Positions 8,168-15,459 of a stretch of 15,459 bases of DNA are shown in pieces; the first letter of the stretch is position 1; every line of letters begins with the position of its first letter. The DNA is from Acanthaster planci (taxonomy: Eukaryota > Echinodermata > Asteroidea > Valvatida > Acanthasteridae), in the NCBI RefSeq assembly GCF_001949145.1, contig NW_019091447.1:855414-870872 (forward strand), in the 5' to 3' direction. A model generated the notes under the pieces. It searched no databases and had not been told where the DNA came from. It worked only from the letters and a program-made list of their open reading frames with translations. The position numbers and the translations under genes are program-made.

Positions 8168-9765
8168 AAATCAATGTTGAGCGAATAAATTCAGCTTTTG
8201 GTAAGTATAAGTTGTAGCAGCTGGGCTTGATCTACTCTGGATAGCGTGAGAAGGCCTTTTGAATCTTAATATGCACTAAAGGCTATGTAATGTTCTCAGT
8301 TTACATTGTTACCATTTACCTTGAGCATTGACCAAACTTGTAACAGTTGCTCATCGTTGGACTAAAGTTTCCAGGATCAAGATGTCTCAAGTTTCTTCAC
8401 TTCACTATTATGCAGTGCATGCTAAAATCGGGTATATTTCCGCACACATGGGCATTTTGCATCTGTGGTGTTCTTTTGTGCGCCGGAGCGTTCAGACGAA
8501 CCGCGCATGGTTAACAGAAAGTACGCGCCATCGCGCGCATATTATAATTATTCTCATTTCATCTTAGCTTTGTATGCAAAGATGAGATAAAAGACTCCTT
8601 GCAACTAATACTCGACCCCAGTTCCTTTGACAAGACAGGAAACCACTGAAAAAATGTGAAGCGCAATCCCTCTGTAAACACTGGACATCGGTCCGAAACT
8701 CAAGTAGCATTTTGAGGGTTTTTTAATACTTGGTGGAAACATTCCGTCGGCGGCGCGAATCAATGCTGAAGCCCCCATAAGACTACTTCTCCGTGACACT
8801 CGAGGACAAAAATGAGAGTGAAGAGGGGACGGATTTAACCTGATGCTCCCCTGTCATCTTCTCTTCTCCACCAACACCCCCTCCCCCGATAGAATAACTC
8901 TGCTGACAGGCAGGGGTGAACTGAGTCCGCCCAACGCTTACAACACACACGTCTTCGGGAAATACCCCCGGCCTTCAACTTTTGGCTTCCATGTGGGTGA
9001 TGTAACTCTACTAGCTGATCTGCATCAGTATGGATGAGTACAAGTGTCGTTTGATTCCTGGGTCGAACAGACTTGGGTTGAAGTTGGTGGAGAGGGGGTG
9101 GAGATTGGGCTATAAAGTGATGAATGAAGAGGCTTCGGATGGGAGTAGGGGTTTGTAGAATTGGGGTTAATAGACCGATTGCGCTTGCTAAGTCACGTGA
9201 CCTACAGTGGGTATAAATTTTCAGCAAACATAACGTCCTCCCATAGCAAAGTGTGCATGCTTATTTATTCGGCTTAATTTTTGGGGGGGAATCGCATAAG
9301 GCCAGCTTTATTTTATTCATGTTTCTTCTCGATAGACAATTTTGTTGCTCATAGTTAGTATTTTTCAGTTATGAATTTATATTGGAAACATGACGGCGAA
9401 TGTCTGGTCTGATTGTAACATTTTCCAAACGACTAACATCAATGAAACTTAAGAACATCTACTGATGCCATTTTCCCAAACACAGGAACACTCCTTTTTA
9501 GCCATTTCGCTCAACCAACCGTAAAAGCCGGTGCATACTAAAGGGGAACGTGAAACCGAAGCGAATTTGACGTCACGAAAATTTGCAGCAAAATTTCGCT
9601 TGAACTGAAACGTGTTCGATTTCTGTGAATTCGCATCAGTACGAATATTCGATCTGATCTTACAAATTTGCGTTGGTATTCGCTTTCGCACTAAGTACGA
9701 ACTGGCCTTTTGTCTGTACAACTTCGCACAAACAGAAAAGCCAAGATACTTTTTTCTCTTCTATG
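8168..9765. other. Long stretch without a firm gene
   Basis: No exon can be supported with confidence. At 8912-9032 a plus-strand frame after the acceptor-like ctctgctgacag reads SPPNAYNTHVFGKYPRPSTF, then GFHVGDVTLLADLHQYG, and looks protein-like, but I found no partner exon or family. About 9535-9700 is rich in GCGAA/TTCGC words, including AAGCGAATTT facing AAATTTCGCTT, and may be an old foldback element. Confidence 0.4.
9192..9218 (+). promoter_or_regulatory. Candidate promoter: GTCACGTGAC palindrome plus TATA box
   Basis: GTCACGTGAC at 9192-9201 is a perfect 10-bp palindrome matching the E-box form bound by TFEB/MITF/USF-type bHLH-zip factors. TATAAAT follows at 9212-9218. No gene is evident downstream, so use as a promoter is unproven. 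Confidence 0.3.
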
Positions 9766-9979
9766 CAGGGGCGGATCCAGGAATTTTTACCAGGGGACAG
9801 GCCGGCGATTTTTTTTCTCATCTCTTCATTCTTTGCAGAAAAGTGGAACGATGATGAAATATTGCGTGACGTCACAATGGTGATGCACTTAGTTTAGTTC
9901 TTTTTTATTTATTCTTTCCCCACTTCTAACCCTTTTTTTCAGAGGGGGGGTTGACTCCCTACCCCCCGGTCCGCGCCTG
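9766..9979. mobile_element. hAT-like non-autonomous element (214 bp)
   Basis: Left end CAGGGGCGGATCCAGGAATT and right end, in reverse complement, CAGGCGCGGACCGGGGGG match imperfectly. CAGGGGCGGATCCAG is a terminus I know from many animal hAT-type MITEs. Both ends are preceded by ATG in their own orientation. There is no coding sequence, and I found no clean 8-bp target duplication. Confidence 0.55.
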
Positions 9980-10512
9980 CATGGTATGTGCGAAAACCTT
10001 CACGAGTATTAACAACAGTTTCAGGTATTATTAACCGGGAAGATTTCAAAGGATGCATGAGATGAGTGCGGATGAGACACTTTGGGATGCTTCGTATCTC
10101 ATATTTAGATATTACACTGTATCAACACGGAATATCATATTTAGATATTACACTGTATCAACACGGAATATCAGATCCTTGCGGACTGAGAAGCAGCGTA
10201 AATTTTACTTCTTTACATTTTTCCTGAAAGACATGGAATTACGAGATGAGACTCAGCATCCAGCTTTACTCGATATTTTATTATGTATGTCGCGAGGATG
10301 TGTTTCAGATAAATTGTAACTTTTAGGTTTAATTAATAATAAAACGAAAATATGCGGGTTATACTCGTAATCAATTCTATGAGTGAAATTTAAGTGCAGT
10401 TTCCCTGTCACCTGAACAGAATCATCAGCAAATTCTACAATGGGGGGGGGTTCTAGTGAAGGGCAAAGAAAACGGGTATTTTCATCGTGGAAGAATTTTG
10501 AATAAGACAACC
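9980..10512. other. Gene-free stretch with a tandem duplication
   Basis: AT-rich, with no splice-supported exon. Contains the 36-bp duplication described separately and a run of ten G at 10442-10451. Confidence 0.5.
10100..10171. repeat. Perfect 36-bp tandem duplication
   Basis: The unit starting CATATTTAGATATTACACTG and ending CAACACGGAATAT occurs at 10100-10135 and again, base for base, at 10136-10171. Confidence 0.97.
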
Positions 10513-10690
10513 CAATGCGGGAGTTTCAGAAAAGTGCGCCTCCAAGAGTCTGTAACGCGTTGACCAATTACGGTGCACGAAATCTGTCCACCGGATGCCT
10601 GTTTCGAAAGGGTCGATAGATTTTACGCACTGTGATCGGTCAACGCAATGCAAACTCTTGGAGGCGCACCATTGTGAATAGCCCATATTA
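10513..10690. mobile_element. Foldback MITE-like element, copy 3 (178 bp)
   Basis: Same family as 2831-3030. The left arm has AAGTGCGCCTCCAAGAGTCT and the right arm AAACTCTTGGAGGCGCACCA; the ends are CAATGCGGGAG and CTATTCACAATG in reverse complement. Inner TGCACGAAATCTGTC and GGGTCGATAGATTTTACGC pair with each other. More diverged than copy 1. Confidence 0.75.
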
Positions 10691-11613
10691 AAATCACAGC
10701 TCCAATCAACTGTGGAAGGCCGTAATAAAGTGTGCCGCGTTGAAATTCATCTTGTTCACTTATTATGAATTAATTCCCTCAACGAAAGGTTTTATTTCGC
10801 CAGTTATCTGCTGCTCATTGTCCATGATTTCCCATCCAGAAACGGTTGGCAAAACATTGCCAATAAGCAACAGGCAGTGGACCCTTTTTCTTCGCCCAAA
10901 TCATTGGACCGGAGGCGCTAAAGCGGGCTCCCTTTAAAACGCACGTCGATGAGAGCGAGTCAGGCCGTGCTGCAGGACTTGGTTGTGGCTTGAAGTTGCC
11001 CACGACTCATTAAGGGCTGTGGCTGTAGCCATTATCATAAAGTGACGCGTAATTTTAAGCCACAGCCAAGTAATTTAGACATAACCTAATGCTCGTGTAC
11101 GCAGATGGATGTGGGCCGTATCCAATTGCATAGCTAGCATGGGATCATCCCTTGAGGACATGTTGCCATTTTTATATACAGGGATCAAAAATATTACCAA
11201 TGTAAAGATTCTACAATACCACCTTATGAGATTGGGCTACGCCATAAAAAACCTATCAATAAAATCTTTTGGCGTTTTTACTCAACTAGCCTTGAGGACA
11301 GCTACAAAACTTCCTTTATATTTTCATGGCCGTATTGTGCCATTTATGTATACATCCAGCTAGGCAGAAGAAAGATAACATTTCACTCTAATCGAAGCTT
11401 TATCAGTTTAACCCCACAACAATTTCCTTTTTATCGTATATGCAGGCATTTTAATTTAATCCAAAACAAAGTTGTCAACATTACATTTTCTGATTTTAAC
11501 GAAACATGCAGTTATACTGAATTCTTCGAATGGAAACGGAACTTCGCCAGTTCGCCATCCGTCATGGTGTTCACATAAAGAAACGCGTGGTTGATTACAG
11601 TTTACTCAAGGTC
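10691..11613. other. 3' flank of the 12-cysteine protein gene
   Basis: No exon supported. On the minus strand, ATTAAA hexamers at 11455-11460 and 11450-11455 lie about 155 bases past the stop at 11614 and are the best poly(A) signal candidates. The open frame at 11109-11363 has no support. Confidence 0.5.
10978..11070. repeat. 93-bp hairpin-type inverted repeat
   Basis: CTTGGTTGTGGCTT at 10978-10991 faces AAGCCACAGCCAAG at 11057-11070 with one mismatch in 14. An inner GGCTGTGGCT also pairs with the right arm. It could be a tiny MITE remnant. Confidence 0.55.
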
Positions 11614-12028
11614 TCAGCAACCAGTCGGTGGACATTCGTCTGCGCACTGGTGGTTGTGCAGAAAGATGCTGTTGTAACCAGTGAAACTGATCTCCCAACA
11701 ACAGAGCCGGTCGACGTACTGCCATCTGCGATTGGCACACACGCTGGGGTCGTACGTGGCGTACACGTAGACGGGACGGCCCGGTGGGGCGTTACGACGG
11801 ACGCTCTCGCAGGCAGCCTGGCCGGATGCAACAGTGAACGCCGAGCCTCCCATGTACTGGTGCACAACCGCCCTGCAATCACCGGGACATTCACGCAGGA
11901 CCCTCCGGCATCCGACGCTCAGCCAGTGATGGTAGCTCGGGTCTCCGAGATTGGTAACTATCGGTAGACCATTAGCGCTGTCTCCTGCTTCCAACCGGGT
12001 CGTGCTCCATCGAAGATCACAAAAGCAG
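11614..12028 (-). CDS. 12-cysteine protein, exon 2 (mature domain)
   Basis: Strong acceptor gttcttcttcgttctcctttcag; one base, then 137 codons and TGA. Contains all 12 cysteines. The plus-strand frame at 11530-11967 is its shadow. Confidence 0.8.
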
Positions 12029-14340
12029 CTGAAAGGAGAACGAAGAAGAACATTTCATAATTACTAGGCCTACAAAATGTTGGCGCTGCATTGCCTAAGA
12101 ATTAAAAGTGAGATCTAAAGTTTAATGCTGTACCTCTACCAATCTACGTAAAGAACTGGCACCTGAAGCTCTCCGTGGCTAAAAGACCCTGTCCTCTGTA
12201 TTCCACCTCAACAATAGAGAAGCCAACCACGAGCTCAATATCATGGTCGATAACAACAGTCTCCTGCTTCAGGCAGCTCCGACATACCTTGGGGTTAAGC
12301 TCGACAGCACCCTGACATTCCGCCAATACCTGGAAAACGTGTCGGCCAAGATATCGGCCCGAGTCGCCCTGATACGTCACTTGGCCGGTACCACCTGGGG
12401 TGCCTTAACCAAGAAGTTACGCATCTCCATCCAGGCATTGGTCTTCTCCCCCGCTGAGCAGTATTGCTCTCTCGTACTCACCGCATAGACGCGCCAAGCG
12501 GCGCGCAAGTATATTCTTGTCGTTATTCTGATCACGGTGCTACGCAGCCCTTCCATATTTCACTAATTTACGGGCTCGTAAGTGTGACGTCACTTCAGTT
12601 TAAACCACGCCCACTGCACACGTGTACTACACATAGGGTTACATGCATCGATCGCCGTTTACATGGAACCGGAAGTTAACGCGCAACTTCAGCGATCGTC
12701 CAATGGGCGCCGAGAAATCGTGGCGCGTCCGCCTTTGTGACGAAGTCAATTACGAACCGGATTCCGGCATGGATATGGCCTTTGCATACACGCAGAACGA
12801 GTGCAAGAACCCGCTTATAACCACCTGTCTTTCTTTCGCCGATGGGGGGAGGGGGGAGCATGCACTTCAGCTCGGGGTGGATAACGCCCTACGCAAAGTC
12901 TCTGGCTGCCTGCGCACAACGCTGGTCAACTATCTACCATCATCTTGCCAGCATCGCTCCACCAACCATGAGACGCGAAGTAGCCGTCCTGACTCTGTCT
13001 CGCGAGGCCATCAACAACAAGGAGCACCTTCTCCACAAGATTGCTACAGACTACCCGCAACGCACACGCCTGAAGTCTCGACGTCCCTTCGCGGAGCTCT
13101 TGCGCTCTTCATCGGTGGATGTCTCGAAAAGACTATAGCTTAAACACCGTTGGTCGGAAGAGTGGTAGGCAGACTGCTCCAGAATGCACAGGTTCGTGGG
13201 GGCGCCAGACGAACTACTAGGCGAGGACTTGCCGCGTGGGCAATGGACAATACTCAACCGTCTCAGAACTGGCATCGGCCGCTTCGCCGCCTCCATGAAA
13301 GGATGGGGGCTGAGGGACTCCGCTGCATGAAAGGATGGGGCTAAGGGACTCCGCTGCATGCGACTGTGGACACCCCGAACAGACAGTCGATCACATCATC
13401 GAGTCCTGCCAACAATACCGGCCACCCAACGGCGAACATGGCATTAGTACCCTAGACGACGGGCATGGCTCTACACCACTGAGCTGAATACAGTGAGGAT
13501 GAGACGCTGGCAACATACGAAAGAAGATGTTGTACCACTTGACAGTAATAAACTACCGCAAAGGAATGTGGGATGTGCAGGAGATGATTTATCTTTCCAG
13601 TATTCCAGTGTGGTGTTATTGATTAAATGAAGCGGTGCAGACACCACACTACGGGAACACTTTTCCATATATTTTATTATATGGGTCCTACCTTTTGTCT
13701 TTAAGTCAGCCTTTTTTTGTTATTTCTAAGTATGCAAAATATTATTTATCATTTCAAACAAGACCTTTTGCCTCACTTTTTCGATCATGACTCTCCATAT
13801 ATCTCTTCTATGAGAATGCTTTCCTCCGATGAGTCAACCTTTTACTTAGAAGGATCAGGTTTGGGATTTCATTGTTAATCGTTTGAAATTTAAATATTCT
13901 ATTCCTTTTTGTAAACGTTCTGACTTCTGGTTTGAAACCGAAATCGCAAATCTCTGACTTTACTACGAGATTTTTTTTTCTGAAAGGTATAGGTGAATGT
14001 ATATAAAAGCTAAACGGAAACTAAATGTTTAAAAGCAATTTATGTAGGAACTAAGATTTGAGAATGGCTCTAGTTCTGTGAATTTCATTAACATGCAGTC
14101 TACTGATAATCACAATGTTGATCATTTTGGAGGTTCGAATCTCACTTTGATAATATAAACTGCCAGAATCACAAAACATCTTTGATCTCATAGTAACCAA
14201 CTGCAGATCTTGCTAAGAGTTAAAAGAAATGGGGATTAAGCTTACTGCTTTCTGTCAGCGTCAGCACCGATGATCATGACAGCCGCTAGTGCTATGGCAG
14301 CAACGATGACACGATGGATGTTCATCTTGCGAAGTTTCAT
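11614..14340 (-). CDS. Secreted 12-cysteine protein, two exons (169 aa)
   Basis: Exon 1 (14340-14246) and exon 2 (12028-11614) join in exact phase: two bases (CA) plus one (C) make His32. Residues 1-28 are a clear signal peptide (MKLRKMNIHR, then VIVAAIALAAVMIIGADA), with likely cleavage after Ala28. The mature part has 12 cysteines at about 33, 35, 72, 79, 83, 105, 129, 141, 142, 160, 164 and 169, an even number that suits six disulfides. The last residue is Cys. Notable motifs are HCFCDLRW, VGCRRVLRECPGDC, DRLCCW and QCADECPPTGC. It has no further membrane segment. I recognise no family; it could be an immune, matrix or other extracellular factor, and none of these is shown. A second in-frame Met at 14325 could also serve as the start. 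Confidence 0.72.
12501..12862. other. Foreign insert of about 360 bp inside the retroelement
   Basis: RT homology stops after HRIDAPS (about 12500) and resumes at LQLGVDNALRK (about 12865). The sequence between has no RT match, is CpG-rich, and ends in a G-rich run (ggggggaggggggagcatgc). I found no clear terminal repeats or target duplication, so its nature is unknown. Confidence 0.5.
13295..13357. repeat. 32/31-bp tandem duplication inside the retroelement
   Basis: ATGAAAGGATGGGGGCTGAG...CTGC (13295-13326) is followed directly by a copy with one base missing and one changed (13327-13357). In the RT frame it repeats the KGWGLRDSAA part and adds a frameshift and stop. Confidence 0.95.
14246..14340 (-). 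CDS. 12-cysteine protein, exon 1 (signal peptide)
   Basis: 31 codons plus two bases from ATG at 14340 to the donor AAGCA|GTAAGC. The charged start (KLRK, HR) is followed by a hydrophobic core and an A-D-A cleavage site. A longer open frame on the same strand (14476-14261) is a shadow of this exon. Confidence 0.72.
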
Positions 14341-15459
14341 CGTCTTCCTTCTCAATCGCCACCTCTGCTGTGTCGTTTGCTGGTGGTTCAAGTCTTGCCG
14401 ATTCAAGGGCAGATGTGCCGTATCTATAAGACTCCCATGCGCCTGAGGCAGTCACCCTACAACACAGACGAACCAATTACATAACCTACAAACCCGGAAC
14501 TTAGACGCACGTGCGTCCGCCCAGCCCAGGGTCTTTAAGTGCACGTACGCTGACAATCAGTTGGAGCCTGGAAGCAGGTTCCAGTTCAGATCACTTTCAC
14601 TGAACGCTTAGCTAAGTTTGACATCTGGAAAAAGAAGAAGGTCAAAGGCAAAGAATACCTTGTCCCTGAATCACTAAGACGATTAAGTTCACTTTTACAT
14701 GAAATATTTTTGCCGGAGGACTGCCGAGATTAGGGCATTAAACTCAACATTCGCCTTGAGTATTCTTTCAAAGAATGTTCCTACCTGAAACACACAAAAA
14801 CATTTATTATCCTGAAACAGGTGCATGTATTCATAATGAAAGTTTGAAACAGTTTTGCCAACTCGCGGGATATCAATGTAGTTCGTGTACACATAAGTCC
14901 TTCGAAAAAGTATATACTCATCCCCCGTATAGGCCAGTGTCTGACTGAATATTTGCTTGCTGTCAGATTTACTGTTAGAATGTAATGCCCGCCAGTCGTG
15001 TCTCCATGTGTGTCCCAACTTGCCCCCTTCTAGCAATGTATCAAGTTTTGAACTTCAAAAAGAAAGCCAGTTGCTTTTTCTCACTTAAAAGTTTCCTTAA
15101 AATGCTACAGCCCGGGTTTTCCCCCAAGTTCCCCGCGCCATAATATTCCCTTCTGAATTCCGCCGAGACGGTCTGCGGCTTTTTGTCCAACGGAAAAGGA
15201 TCCACGTAAGCAGACCACGGCAAGCAACCCACGTGTGCTGCTCATGACACGTTTACTCCGGCCTCAGTGGATCTTAATCACTTTAATCTGGATTACGAGG
15301 CAGACGACGTCGGACACCAATCTCCATGCGATAGGTCTAGACGCGCGATCGCATGCAAGGAGTACTCAGACACGTTTGTTTCAGCCCCATTCGACGTGTG
15401 GAAATTAACGACTTCGACTATGCGCGGCGGTTACTCGACCGGACCCTCGTGAACCGTAT
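14341..15459. other. Upstream region of the 12-cysteine gene; possible stray exon
   Basis: No firm gene. On the minus strand, 14784-14695 follows the acceptor tttttgtgtgtttcag and reads GTFFERILKANVEFNALISA, then VLRQKYFM and TAA. It could be a terminal exon of a gene starting beyond the window. About 15080-15459 is CpG-rich with open frames on both strands (for example 15232-15041 minus) but no recognisable protein. Confidence 0.35.
14504..14517. promoter_or_regulatory. 14-bp CACGTG palindrome upstream of the 12-cysteine gene
   Basis: GACGCACGTGCGTC is a perfect 14-bp palindrome centred on CACGTG, about 164 bases upstream of the ATG at 14340. An ATTGG (CCAAT) box on the minus strand lies between them near 14472. 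Such a pair would suit a promoter, but no transcription start is shown. Confidence 0.35.

Larger units (their letters stand above)
12127..13545 (+). pseudogene. Non-LTR retrotransposon reverse transcriptase, 3' fragment, broken
   Basis: Remnant of a Jockey/CR1-type polymerase C-terminal part. The order is NWHLKLSVAK, a frameshift in an A-run near 12183, SSVFHLNNREANHELNI, APTYLGVKLDSTLTFRQYL, HLAGTTWGALTKKLR, another shift at HRIDA, a foreign stretch of about 360 bp, DNALRKVSGCLRTTLVNYLP, a shift, LASIAPPTMRREVAVLTLSR and RLKSRRPFAELL. Two in-frame TAG codons (13136 and 13166), LPRGQWTILNRLRTGIGRFA, a 31-bp duplication, ACDCGHPEQTVDHIIESC (a C-x-C-x8-H-x4-C knuckle) and the tail RWQHTKED follow. 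At least four frameshifts make it dead. It lacks the endonuclease and catalytic polymerase motifs, as expected for a 5'-truncated copy. Confidence 0.88.
12029..14245 (-). other. 2.2-kb intron of the 12-cysteine protein gene
   Basis: Holds the dead retrotransposon fragment (about 12127-13545) in the opposite orientation. The rest (13545-14245) is AT-rich with no exon. A perfect 10-bp inverted repeat, AGTGTGGTGT (13607-13616) and ACACCACACT (13641-13650), lies just after the retroelement. Confidence 0.6.

Noticed and set aside
7539-8180. 213-codon plus-strand frame over the minisatellite, with AATAAA at 8184
   Set aside because: Its N-terminal part looks like random AT-rich translation with no usable signal or splice logic. 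The minus strand has a better start. Not fully excluded.
11530-11967. 145-codon plus-strand frame
   Set aside because: It is the shadow of the cysteine-rich exon 2, which has a strong acceptor and a phase-matched signal exon.
12643-13143. 166-codon plus-strand frame as a separate gene
   Set aside because: It fuses the foreign insert with one frame of the dead RT by chance; RT homology leaves the frame at LVNYLP.
14261-14476. 71-codon minus-strand frame, Cys/His-rich at its end
   Set aside because: It overlaps the signal-peptide exon in another frame and has no splice support.
1-15459. tRNA, rRNA, CRISPR or bacterial operon features
   Set aside because: No cloverleaf, rRNA block or regularly spaced repeat array was seen. 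The 42-bp array has no spacers and is coding-type.

Overview
This is a piece of an animal nuclear genome, most likely from an invertebrate deuterostome (amphioxus, hemichordate or echinoderm type). The organism is an inference from the type of genes and repeats; nothing in the window names it. Genes are split by short GT-AG introns, there are no bacterial signals, and the spaces hold foldback MITE-like elements, an hAT-like element and a dead non-LTR retrotransposon. I see no tRNA, rRNA or CRISPR.

Layout. (1) 19-1521, plus strand: the last three coding exons of uroporphyrinogen decarboxylase (haem synthesis); the 5' part lies outside the window. (2) 3135-7290, minus strand: a complete nine-exon gene, put together here by matching exon phases, for a 344-residue four-helix membrane protein with the DUF4239/bestrophin-like signature. 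It converges tail to tail with UROD. (3) 7700-8167, minus strand: a probable secreted or surface protein made of 14-residue Pro-Glu-Gly repeats coded by a 42-bp minisatellite; the opposite strand is also open. (4) 8168-11613: mostly gene-free, with a possible promoter (CACGTG palindrome plus TATA), an hAT-like element, a perfect 36-bp tandem duplication, a foldback MITE and a small hairpin. (5) 11614-14340, minus strand: a two-exon gene for a 169-residue secreted protein with 12 cysteines and no family I recognise. Its 2.2-kb intron contains a broken retrotransposon. (6) 14341-15459: upstream region of that gene, with one possible stray exon.

The genes do not form a pathway. The most useful results are the reconstructed DUF4239-type animal gene, the 12-cysteine secreted protein, and a family of long-inverted-repeat elements with three copies in or next to these genes. 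Exon models come from reading frames, splice sites and phase agreement only, with no transcript evidence.
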